Shown here: one piece after another, positions 15,700 to 23,733 of the stretch
Numbering within the stretch: the stretch's first letter is position 1
How the letters are laid out: every line of letters begins with the position of its first letter
Assembly: GCA_016928995.1 (NCBI GenBank)
Contig: JAFGJS010000057.1
Coordinates: 1-29,819 of the forward strand
Direction of reading: 5' to 3'
Source of the DNA: Candidatus Sumerlaeota bacterium
GTDB lineage: Bacteria; Sumerlaeota; Sumerlaeia; JAFGJS01
Length of the DNA stretch: 29,819 nucleotides
Notes under the pieces: generated by a model
Database searches by the model: none
The model's input: only the letters and a program-made list of their open reading frames with translations
Told to the model about the DNA's origin: nothing
Translations under genes and position numbers: made by a program

Positions 15700-15728
15700 T
15701 TTTTATTAATGGAATCAGCGGAAGTCAA
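15700..15728 (-). promoter_or_regulatory. Candidate sigma-70-type promoter for the protease operon
   Basis: Read on the minus strand, TTGACT (15728-15723) is a five-of-six -35 match. After a 17-base spacer comes TAAAAA (15705-15700), a four-of-six -10 match in an A/T-rich tract. Transcription would begin near 15693, about 65 bases before the protease start. Confidence 0.45.
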
Positions 15729-15743
15729 CAGAAAGGAAACGAG

Positions 15744-18017
15744 ATGAAACAGCGCCGTTTTGCCAGCTCGCTGATCCGGATTTTACTTTTTGCGTCATTG
15801 TTTGCGGCTTCAGCGTCGCAACTTCAAGCGAAGACAATCGAGCATCTGCGTTTCGGCAAGCCCGTGAAGGCTGAGGCCGATTGGTCCAGCGAGATTATGC
15901 GTTGGGGCGATCTGAACGATGATAAACGCTTGGATTTTTTCACGATCAACAACCGGCACAGCGTGATCGAGGCGTATTATCAGCAGCCGAAAGACGCGGA
16001 ACTGCCGTTGGAAAAGAAGAAATGGGTGATCGAACGGACCGTGTCGGACGCCGTGCTGCTGGATATGGACGGCGACCGGCGCGAGGATATCGTGCTGGCG
16101 GGCGAGCCATGTTTTGTGCTGTATCAGGGAGACGACGGGGCCTTCGAGAAATCGCGCGATCTGTCGTTCGACGCGAAATACCTGTTCGTCGTCTCGCTCA
16201 ACGATGACAAGCTGCCCGATCTGGCCGGATTCGCGAATGAGGAACTGCTGCTGGCCACGCGGAAGGACAGCAAGACGCGGGAGTTTGACATCACCAAACG
16301 TCCGAACGGGCATTCGCCGGTCAACCGGCCGTTGCTGGCGGATTTGGACGGAGATGGGCTGGAGGATCTGGCCTACGTCAGCGCGACGAATCGCGATCAG
16401 GTCGTGATTCGCTCGCGTAACAAAGCCGGCGGCTTCAATCCGGAGCGGACCTACAAAACCGGACTCACGCTATCCATCGACGCGATGCGCGATGGCAAGC
16501 AAGGCGCATGGCTGGCCGCTGTGGAGGACAACACCCGTACGGCGAAAATTCTGGCGTTTGAACAGGCGTCGAAGGAGGAGATGGCGGAATTCCCCTTCGA
16601 TGACGTGCAGATTATTCCGTTCACGGGCTCTCCGGCAGGCGAGCATTTTGCCGTGGCGGATTTGAACGGCGACGGCGCGGACGAGGCCTTCCGCTTCTCG
16701 CCGGAAAGCGCGGAGTTGAATCGCTTCGCCTTCGGCCGCTCGCATGCGGAAACGTTCTCCGAGCATCCGATGTTTTCCGGGATCAGCAAGGCGCGTTTCC
16801 TGATGACTGGAAAACCGGTGATCCGGGAAATCGTGGTCATGACGTCGAAGGAAGAGGCGTTCGGCATCGTCCGGCCGAACGAGGACGGCGAGCCGGGATT
16901 GCCGGAGCCTTTCGACGCGGGGGGCAAACCGCTGGTTTTCGACTTGTGCGATATGAACGCTGACGGTCTGGATGATCTGCTTTGCGGCCTCAAAAACGAT
17001 GCGAACAACAAGGTGGCGTTCCATTATTTCCCCGGCCTGAACAACGGCGATTTTCAGAGTTCGCCGTCCGTGACGCTGGAATTTAAAGCGCCCCTGGGCG
17101 ACGATTTCGATCCGGAAGACATCATCGCGGGAGACATGAACGGCGACGGCCGTCCGGATCTCACGGTGTTTTTCACCTACAGTCCGCCGCAAATCTTCCT
17201 GCAACAGGAAGGCGGCGCGTTCAAGGCGCTGCTCACGCAATCCGGTCTGAAGAAAGGCTGGTTCAACGAGATTCGCGCAAGGCACTTCCGGTTGATCGAC
17301 TTCGACGGCGACGGAAAGGACGAAATCGCGCTGGCGCAAAAGGAATATGTGCGGATCATCTCGCTCTCGCCGGACGGCGAATTGGATCTGCTGGCGCAAT
17401 TCAACGGCGAAGACAGCCAGTCCGATCTGTTCGGGATTCTGGTCATGGACGCCAACGACGACGGTCAAAAGGAAGCGGTCGTATTGGACAAAGGCAACAA
17501 GCGGCTGCTGCTGTTCCATCCTGACGAACCGGAAGAGCCGTATCATACGGTGGACCTGGGATCCATCGAGGGCAAGGGGCTGCGGATCGCTGACATGAAT
17601 GGCGACGGCAAGAGCGATCTGGTGATCGAAGGCCGCAACAACCTGGGATTGCTGATGCATGGCGTTGCGCCGAAAACGCTGGAAACCCTGGCGCGCAATT
17701 CGACAGAGATCGAGGACGGCAAGTATATCACGGTGCGTTGCGCGGACATCAATGGCGACGGCCTGGATGAAGTGCTATTGATGGAGATGACAGAAAACAT
17801 CCTTGAGTTCTTTCAGTTCCATACGCCCAATGAATGGAACAAGGTTTTTCAATTCAAAGTGTTCCAGGGCGAAGGACCGACGTTCAGCGGCTACCGGCTG
17901 AAGAGCGAGATGAGCATGCCGCGCCAGATTGAGGCTGTGGACTATAACGGCGACGGGCTTGCGGATCTGGCGCTGTTGCTGCACAATATGCTGATTATCT
18001 ATCCCCAGGAGCAATGA
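15744..18017 (+). CDS. Exported VCBS/FG-GAP beta-propeller protein
   Basis: From ATG 15744 (AAAGGA 6-7 bases upstream) the product is 757 aa; an in-frame ATG at 15672 lacks a ribosome site and precedes a natural signal peptide (RILLFASLFAASASQLQA). The rest is a chain of FG-GAP/VCBS-type repeats, each with a calcium-loop motif: DLNDDKRLD, DMDGDRRED, DLDGDGLED, DLNGDGADE, DMNADGLDD, DMNGDGRPD, DFDGDGKDE, DANDDGQKE, DMNGDGKSD, DINGDGLDE and DYNGDGLAD, plus one degenerate copy (SLNDDKLPD). Such repeats fold into calcium-stabilised propellers that bind proteins or sugars at the cell surface. No anchor, sorting tail or catalytic domain is visible. Its stop overlaps the ATG of the next gene. Confidence 0.88.
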   Translation: MKQRRFASSLIRILLFASLFAASASQLQAKTIEHLRFGKPVKAEADWSSEIMRWGDLNDDKRLDFFTINNRHSVIEAYYQQPKDAELPLEKKKWVIERTVSDAVLLDMDGDRREDIVLAGEPCFVLYQGDDGAFEKSRDLSFDAKYLFVVSLNDDKLPDLAGFANEELLLATRKDSKTREFDITKRPNGHSPVNRPLLADLDGDGLEDLAYVSATNRDQVVIRSRNKAGGFNPERTYKTGLTLSIDAMRDGKQGAWLAAVEDNTRTAKILAFEQASKEEMAEFPFDDVQIIPFTGSPAGEHFAVADLNGDGADEAFRFSPESAELNRFAFGRSHAETFSEHPMFSGISKARFLMTGKPVIREIVVMTSKEEAFGIVRPNEDGEPGLPEPFDAGGKPLVFDLCDMNADGLDDLLCGLKNDANNKVAFHYFPGLNNGDFQSSPSVTLEFKAPLGDDFDPEDIIAGDMNGDGRPDLTVFFTYSPPQIFLQQEGGAFKALLTQSGLKKGWFNEIRARHFRLIDFDGDGKDEIALAQKEYVRIISLSPDGELDLLAQFNGEDSQSDLFGILVMDANDDGQKEAVVLDKGNKRLLLFHPDEPEEPYHTVDLGSIEGKGLRIADMNGDGKSDLVIEGRNNLGLLMHGVAPKTLETLARNSTEIEDGKYITVRCADINGDGLDEVLLMEMTENILEFFQFHTPNEWNKVFQFKVFQGEGPTFSGYRLKSEMSMPRQIEAVDYNGDGLADLALLLHNMLIIYPQEQ

Positions 18018-18019
18018 CG

Positions 18020-18901
18020 ATGATCGGCCGCAGGAGCCGCCAGTTTCATCGGAACATGGCGCTGCATTGGATCATTGTTTGCGCCGTGCTGGCATGCATG
18101 ACGGCGCATGCGCAGACAACGGCTGTTGATGCGGCTTCATCATCGCGCGTATTGGAGCAGACAGAGGACGCTCCGGAATCTTCGACGGAAGAACAAGCCA
18201 GTCATCAGTATGGCGATTTGCTGGGCGATCCGCGAGTGTTTGCTTATGAATTTGTTCCGCCGCTGGGAGTGGACGATTCGATCTATTTATTGCGTTCGGC
18301 GATGCTGTTGCTGAAGCCGGAAACGCGAAATTACGTGCCCCTCGACCGTCCGAAAATCATGCAAATGTTGAAAATCAATATCGATTACCTCCAATTGATG
18401 GACAACCGTTATTCGACGTTGCGTCATTACACCTGGATCGCCATCGGCGAGCAGGGCGTGGCCAAAGGCGGCAAGGATCGTGATGAATTCCGCCCCAGCA
18501 CGCCAATCGAGAACGTTTCGGCCATCGCTGTGCGCGTGGAGCATGAAGACGTTCGTCTGGAGCGGCTGGAGGTTTGGGATGTGAACCGGAATGGGATCGA
18601 GTTGCCCGTGACGGGCCGGATTTTCCCGCACGGCAAGCCGGCCCGGGATGTGATTTTCCTCAATCGGCAAGTGACGTTGGAACGGGTGAAGGTGACGGCG
18701 GCCTCGACTGATTCGAGCCGCGAAGCGGAACTGGTGATTGAGGCGGGCATCACATCGGAGCCGGAGCACGCCAAGTATGCGATTGATGAGATCAACACCG
18801 CGCGCAAGGATGTGCAGGAAGGCGCGGATGGCGAGGCGATCGAGTGTCTGAAAAGAGCATGGCGGCACTTGAACCGGTTCAAGGAGCAAGTCGGTCTCTA
18901 G
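18020..18901 (+). CDS. Exported protein of unknown function, coupled to the FG-GAP gene
   Basis: The product is 293 aa from ATG 18020, which has AGGAG 8 bases upstream; an ATG at 18014 overlaps the previous stop as ATGA but is too close to that site. A signal peptide (HWIIVCAVLACMTAHAQ) is clear. A Ser/Glu-rich linker is followed by a helical segment (SIYLLRSAMLLLKPETRNYV), beta-rich stretches (VSAIAVRVEHEDVRLERLEV, LNRQVTLERVKVTAAS), and a long C-terminal helix (IDEINTARKDVQEGADGEAI). I know no family for it. The tight coupling implies that it is made with, and probably binds, the propeller protein. Confidence 0.72.
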   Translation: MIGRRSRQFHRNMALHWIIVCAVLACMTAHAQTTAVDAASSSRVLEQTEDAPESSTEEQASHQYGDLLGDPRVFAYEFVPPLGVDDSIYLLRSAMLLLKPETRNYVPLDRPKIMQMLKINIDYLQLMDNRYSTLRHYTWIAIGEQGVAKGGKDRDEFRPSTPIENVSAIAVRVEHEDVRLERLEVWDVNRNGIELPVTGRIFPHGKPARDVIFLNRQVTLERVKVTAASTDSSREAELVIEAGITSEPEHAKYAIDEINTARKDVQEGADGEAIECLKRAWRHLNRFKEQVGL

Positions 18902-18944
18902 GCAGACGCATCAATCAAATGACTCGCGGGAAAGGCCGCATTTC

Positions 18945-21050
18945 ATGGCGCAGTTGAAAAAAATGCAGTTGATGAAAAAAGAGCTGAGTCTGCTCAGCAT
19001 CTTCGCGCTCGCGACGGGCGCCACGCTGAGTTCAGGTTTTTTTCTGCTGCCAGGGCTGGCCTTCGAGGATGCGGGGCCGGCGCTGAGCCTGTGCTATCTG
19101 ATCGCGCTGCTGCCGTTGATTCCGGCGATGCTCTGCAAGGTCGAACTGGCCACGGCGATGCCCCGCGCGGGCGGCGTGTATTATTTTCTGGATCGCAGCA
19201 TGGGGCCGCTGGTCGGCACGATCGGCGGCATCGGCACGTGGCTGGCTCTGACGCTGAAGACAGCCTTCGCGCTGATCGGCATGGGCGCGTATATCCATCT
19301 CTATTTGCCGTCGATGAACGTGCTTCCGCTGGCGGCGATTCTCGCCGTGCTGTTTGGCGTGGCGAACCTGTTCGGCTCTAAAAAAGCCGTCGGTCTGCAG
19401 ATCGGACTGGTCGCAGTGCTGCTGCCGATCTTGTTGTGGTTCACTGGCGCGGGATCCATGCAAATGGACACGAGCCATTTCCAGGGATTCTTCAACAAGG
19501 GCTTCGATTCAATCATCGCAGTGGCGGGCATGGTGTATATCAGCTACGTGGGCGTGACGAAAGTCATCAGCGTATCCGAAGAAGTAAAGGATCCCGAGCG
19601 CAATCTGCCTTTGGGCATTTTCCTGGCGGTGGGCGTGGCGGCGGCGATCTACACGCTGGGCTGCTCGGTGATGGTCGGCGTGCTTTCGCCGGATAAGTTT
19701 TACGGCAACACGACGCCGGTGGCTGACGCAGCGTTGATTATCGCTGGTCCTTGGGGCAAGGCCCTCGTGACGATTGCGGCGCTGGCGGCGTTTTTCGCCG
19801 TGGCCAATGCGGGAATCCTGAGCGCCTCGCGCTATCCGCTGGCGATGTCGCGCGATCATCTGGTGCCGACGATCTTCCGCCGCTTTAATCGCTTCGGCAT
19901 GCCGCATGTGAGCGTCATCCTGACGCTGGCCTGCGTGTTGACGGCGCTGCTGATCGATCCGCTGAAGATCGCCAAACTGGCCAGCGCGTTTCAACTGCTG
20001 CTGTTCGCCATGCAATGTCTCGCCGTGATCGTGATGCGCGAAAGCGAACTGGCGTCGTACGATCCTGGTTTCCGCGCGCCGTGGTATCCGTGGCTGCAGA
20101 TCTTCGGCATGGCCCTGCCGATGTGGATGATCTACGAGATGGGCTGGCTGCCGATGCTTTTCACCTGCGGACTGATCGTGGCTGGCGCGGCGTGGTATTT
20201 TTACTATGCTCGCGGGCAGATCGTCAGGCATGGGGCGATCTTCCATGTGTTCGAACGCATGGGGCGTTCGCGCTATGAGGCGCTGGACACCGAATTGCGC
20301 GGCATCATGAAGGAAAAGGGGCTGCGGGAGCAGGATCCTTTCGATGAGGTCGTCGCCCGCGCGCAAGTGCTGGACATGGAAGAAGCGGTTTCATTCACCG
20401 AGCTTACGCATCGGGCGTCGGAACTGCTATCCCGGCGAGTGCCCTTGAATGCGAAGCAACTGGCCGCCGGTTTTCTGGAAGGCACGGGCGTGGGCGCCAC
20501 GCCGGTCTCGCATGGAGCGGCCTTGCCGCATTTACGTGTGCAGGGGATCAAATCGCCGCAGATGTTGATCTGCCGGGTGTCGAAAGGCATCCGGATCGAC
20601 ATCGAGGGGCCGCTGGGGCCGCCGCCGGAAGAGCCAGTGTATGCAATCTTCTATCTGGTCAGCTCCTCGGATGACGCCGCCCAGCATTTGCGCATTCTGG
20701 CCCAGCTGGCGGCTCACATTGACAATGACGAGTTCATGAGCCGCTGGATGTCCGTGCGTCAGGAGCATGAGTTCCGCGAACTGCTGTTGCGCGATGAGCG
20801 GTTTATCATTTTGAATCTCAAACGCCTGACGCGCACGGAGACATTCATCGGTTTCGCCATTCGGGAAATCCAATTGCCGAAGGGATGCCTGATCGCATTG
20901 ATCCGGCGCGAGGAGCACTCTATTGTGCCGGACGGCGATACGGACTTGCACGAGGGTGATAACTTGACCATCATCGGCGATCCCAAGGGCATCCGTCATC
21001 TTTATGCGAAGTATATGGATGGCCTGCCGGAAGATACGCTGGAGGAGTGA
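18945..21050 (+). CDS. APC-superfamily permease fused to EIIA-like and TrkA-C domains
   Basis: The 701-aa protein has three parts. Residues about 12-425 are an amino acid-polyamine-organocation permease with some twelve helices; ALATGATLSSGFFLLPG is the unwound helix-1 signature and VISVSEEVKDPERNLPLG the conserved helix 6-7 loop. About 475-620 resembles a PTS EIIA-2 (nitrogen/fructose) domain, with the candidate phospho-acceptor His529 in GAALPHLRV. About 628-695 is a TrkA-C/RCK-C ligand-binding domain (FAIREIQLPKGCLIALIRRE, DLHEGDNLTIIGDP). It should import an amino acid or organic cation, gated by phosphorylation or a small ligand. The start at 18945 follows GGGAAAGG. No PTS genes are nearby. 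Confidence 0.85.
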   Translation: MAQLKKMQLMKKELSLLSIFALATGATLSSGFFLLPGLAFEDAGPALSLCYLIALLPLIPAMLCKVELATAMPRAGGVYYFLDRSMGPLVGTIGGIGTWLALTLKTAFALIGMGAYIHLYLPSMNVLPLAAILAVLFGVANLFGSKKAVGLQIGLVAVLLPILLWFTGAGSMQMDTSHFQGFFNKGFDSIIAVAGMVYISYVGVTKVISVSEEVKDPERNLPLGIFLAVGVAAAIYTLGCSVMVGVLSPDKFYGNTTPVADAALIIAGPWGKALVTIAALAAFFAVANAGILSASRYPLAMSRDHLVPTIFRRFNRFGMPHVSVILTLACVLTALLIDPLKIAKLASAFQLLLFAMQCLAVIVMRESELASYDPGFRAPWYPWLQIFGMALPMWMIYEMGWLPMLFTCGLIVAGAAWYFYYARGQIVRHGAIFHVFERMGRSRYEALDTELRGIMKEKGLREQDPFDEVVARAQVLDMEEAVSFTELTHRASELLSRRVPLNAKQLAAGFLEGTGVGATPVSHGAALPHLRVQGIKSPQMLICRVSKGIRIDIEGPLGPPPEEPVYAIFYLVSSSDDAAQHLRILAQLAAHIDNDEFMSRWMSVRQEHEFRELLLRDERFIILNLKRLTRTETFIGFAIREIQLPKGCLIALIRREEHSIVPDGDTDLHEGDNLTIIGDPKGIRHLYAKYMDGLPEDTLEE

Positions 21051-21397
21051 TTGAGGCGAGGACGATATCGTGGCAAAGCGTATAAAATCAGCGGATTATC
21101 GTGCAAGTCGCGGCGTTGAAACAAGAATGGACTGGATCGGATGCCGTTGTCAGGTGAATCTCTTCACAAACAGTGAAAATAAGAACTCGCATGTGGCTGA
21201 TTTTTATTGACCATACGCTTGGCATAACTCAAACATAGCGTTCAGCGTTTGGGGTTCGCTCGAATTGGCGGCCTGATTTGATATGATGTGGGGGCCGCCC
21301 TCGCCGGTTGTTAGCGCCGAAATCACGCCGGTCTGTTTTTTTGTGCGGCAATGCCGCGGATAATACAGTTTCTTCTACGCTGCAAGGAGCGTTTTTT
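21051..21397. other. Intergenic region and leader of the nitronate-monooxygenase-like gene
   Basis: I see no gene in these bases. Two hairpins lie in the probable leader: GGCGGCC at 21267-21273 with GGCCGCC at 21293-21299 (19-base loop), and GCGGC-AAT-GCCGC at 21345-21357. Neither is followed by a T-run. A TATGAT box at 21282-21287 has no good -35 partner, and TTGACC at 21207-21212 has no good -10. No riboswitch class is recognisable. Confidence 0.4.
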
Positions 21398-22822
21398 TTG
21401 AACTTTCCAGTGATCATTCAAGGCGGGATGGGCACAGGGGTGTCTAGCTGGATTCTCGCCAACACGGTCGCCTCCGCAGGACAGCTCGGTGTAGTCTCCG
21501 GCACTGCGATTGATAATATATTCATTCGGCGTTTGCAGCTTGGCGATCCCGGCGGCAACATGCGCCGCGCGTTGGAGCATTTTCCGTTTCCCGATGTGGC
21601 CCGGCGTCTATGCAATGAATACTTCATTGACGGCGGCAAATCCCCGGACAAGCCCTTCAAAACCGCGCCGAAGTTTGAGCTGCAGCCTTCGCGCGAGATT
21701 CAGGAACTTTTCATCGTCTCCAACTTCTGCGAAGTCTGGCTGGCCAAGGAAGGCCATGCTGGAGTCGTGGGCATCAACCTGATGGAGAAAATTCAGATTC
21801 CGAATATTTTCTCCTTATACGGCGCGATGCTGGCCGGCGTCGATTACGTGTTGATGGGCGCGGGTATTCCGCGCGATATTCCCGGCGTGCTGGACAGCCT
21901 GGCTGAGCATCGGGACACCTCGCTCCGTGTGCGCGTGGAAGGCGCTTCGATGGATTCGGATCACCGCGCCTGGCTGCGGCCGCGGGAACTTTTCGGCGAT
22001 GATTTGCCTCCGGTCAAGCGGCCGCTTTTTCTGGCCATCGTCGCTTCCGCCGTGCTGGCGAAATCCCTGGCGCGCAAGGCCACCGGACGCGTGGACGGCT
22101 TTGTGGTGGAAACGCCCTGGGCTGGCGGTCATAACGCACCGCCGCGCGGTCAGATGCAGCTTACTGAGAGCGGCGAGCCGATTTACGGCGAAAAAGACAA
22201 TGTCGATCTGGCTGATATGAAGGCGATCGGTCTGCCTTTCTGGATCGCCGGCAAGTGCGCCGATCCGGTCACGCTGCAAGAGGTGCGCGCCGCCGGAGCG
22301 CAGGGAATTCAAGTCGGCACGCTCTTCGCTTTTTCCGAAGAGTCGGCGATGGATGAGGCGATCAAGACCGAACTCCTGGCCCAGGCCCGGCGCGGCGAAT
22401 GCCGGATTTTCACCGATCCGCTGGCGTCTCCCACCGGTTTCCCCTTCAAAGTGGCGCAAATCGAGGGAACCAACTCGCAACAGGAAGTCTATCTGCAGCG
22501 CATGCGCGTGTGCGACCTAGGCTATCTACGGACGCCGTTTATCGCCGAGGATGGCGGCATTGAGTATCGCTGTCCCGCTGAGCCGGAGAAGCACTTCATC
22601 CAGAAAGGCGGCGCGCCGGGGGAATTGCCCGGCCGCAAATGCCTGTGCAACGGGCTGCTGGCGAACATCGGCCTTCCGCAAAAACGCGGCAAGCAAGGGC
22701 ATGAATTGCCGCTGGTGACTGCCGGCGACGACCTCAATAAGATCGCCGTTTTGACGCAAAACGGCAAAGAGAGCTACTCCGCGCTGGATGTGATTCGCTA
22801 CCTGCTTGGCGAAGACGTCTGA
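21398..22822 (+). CDS. Nitronate monooxygenase-like FMN-dependent TIM-barrel enzyme with C-terminal Cys-rich extension
   Basis: A TTG at 21398 with AAGGAG 8 bases upstream gives 474 aa and starts exactly at NFPVIIQGGMGTGVSSWIL, the usual first strand of this family (COG2070). The barrel continues with AGQLGVVSGTAIDN, DYVLMGAGIP and ETPWAGGHNAPPRG, where His245 occupies the catalytic/FMN-contact position, then GIQVGTLFAFSEES. Typical nitronate monooxygenases are 320-360 aa. This one has about 110 extra residues carrying Cys372, Cys392, Cys415 and Cys417 (CDLGYL, YRCPAE, RKCLCNG), possibly a metal or Fe-S site. The family oxidises alkyl nitronates but also includes enoyl-reductase-like enzymes, so the substrate is uncertain. 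Confidence 0.82.
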   Translation: MNFPVIIQGGMGTGVSSWILANTVASAGQLGVVSGTAIDNIFIRRLQLGDPGGNMRRALEHFPFPDVARRLCNEYFIDGGKSPDKPFKTAPKFELQPSREIQELFIVSNFCEVWLAKEGHAGVVGINLMEKIQIPNIFSLYGAMLAGVDYVLMGAGIPRDIPGVLDSLAEHRDTSLRVRVEGASMDSDHRAWLRPRELFGDDLPPVKRPLFLAIVASAVLAKSLARKATGRVDGFVVETPWAGGHNAPPRGQMQLTESGEPIYGEKDNVDLADMKAIGLPFWIAGKCADPVTLQEVRAAGAQGIQVGTLFAFSEESAMDEAIKTELLAQARRGECRIFTDPLASPTGFPFKVAQIEGTNSQQEVYLQRMRVCDLGYLRTPFIAEDGGIEYRCPAEPEKHFIQKGGAPGELPGRKCLCNGLLANIGLPQKRGKQGHELPLVTAGDDLNKIAVLTQNGKESYSALDVIRYLLGEDV

Positions 22823-23067
22823 GACTTCGTTTCTAAGTCAAAAGATGCTTGGCCATCCACTTCCAATGTGATCAACGACGACTCAGGAGATTTTTCCAGC
22901 GCACAGCAGCTAAAGGCAGGCTCCAAATCGCTGTTTTCTTAAGAACTGCTTCGATCTCACCACTGCGCGTCTGATATTTCATTTTTACAAGAGACAGCGC
23001 AGTTTCCTGTTGCATTTTGAGTTCGGCTTGGTTTGCATGAGCTTTTATCAACAATGGCGGTCAGGAT

Positions 23068-23733
23068 ATGGAACCCTATAAAGACGCATTCGTGGAATTC
23101 TTGGTTGAAACCGGGGCCTTGCGCTTCGGAGATTTTAAGCTGAAAAGCGGGCGTGAATCGCCCTATTTTTTCAACTCCGGGCTGTTCGACACAGGCGATT
23201 CGATCGCGCGGCTGGGGTATTTCTACACCTGCGCGATGGCCGGGCTCAGCGAAACGCCGACAGTGCTGTTTGGACCGGCGTACAAGGGCATTCCGCTGTG
23301 CGTGGCCACGGCGACGTGCCTGACGCAACGCTTCGGCACGAATGTGGCCTATTGCTTTGACCGCAAGGAGTCCAAGGATCACGGCGAAGGCGGACTCTTG
23401 GTCGGCCGCGTGCCGAAGGAAAGCGACACTATCTGCATCGTGGACGACGTGATCACGAGCGGCGCGACAAAGCTGGAGGCCATCGAGCGGCTGCGCTCGC
23501 AAACCCCGGCGAAGGTCGTTTCGCTGGTGATCGCGTTGAATCGCTGCGAGCAAGACGACGAGGGCGGCGATCCTGTGGCGAAGCTGGCGGAGCGCGCCGG
23601 CGTGGAAGTGCGCAGCATCGCGACGATCCATGACATCCTGCGTCACGTGACGGAGAGCGGCAATAAAGCCGCGGCAAACGCCATCCGGGCGTATCAAGAG
23701 CAATATGGAGTGGAGCCTTTATGTCAATCGTGA
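23068..23733 (+). CDS. pyrE: Orotate phosphoribosyltransferase
   Basis: The 221-aa protein is a normal-length PyrE, joining orotate to PRPP to make OMP in pyrimidine synthesis. It has ALRFGDFKLKSGRESPYFFN at the start, GPAYKGIPL, the flexible-loop RKESKDHGEGG with its catalytic lysine and histidine, and the PRPP-binding motif TICIVDDVITSGATK at 121-135. The ATG at 23068 has CAGGA very close upstream. The end overlaps metX by 13 bases. The roughly 245 bases before it contain no supportable gene and no obvious attenuator. Confidence 0.95.
   Translation: MEPYKDAFVEFLVETGALRFGDFKLKSGRESPYFFNSGLFDTGDSIARLGYFYTCAMAGLSETPTVLFGPAYKGIPLCVATATCLTQRFGTNVAYCFDRKESKDHGEGGLLVGRVPKESDTICIVDDVITSGATKLEAIERLRSQTPAKVVSLVIALNRCEQDDEGGDPVAKLAERAGVEVRSIATIHDILRHVTESGNKAAANAIRAYQEQYGVEPLCQS

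Noticed and set aside
16470-17660. 396-codon minus-strand frame inside the FG-GAP gene
   Set aside because: It is the antisense of a repeat protein with clear calcium-loop motifs; no domain or ribosome site supports it.
22826-22842. GACTT/AAGTC hairpin after the nitronate-monooxygenase-like gene
   Set aside because: A 5-bp AT-containing stem without a T-run is too weak to call.
22872-23054. 60-codon minus-strand frame upstream of pyrE
   Set aside because: It starts at TTG with no ribosome site; composition is plausible but nothing else supports it.
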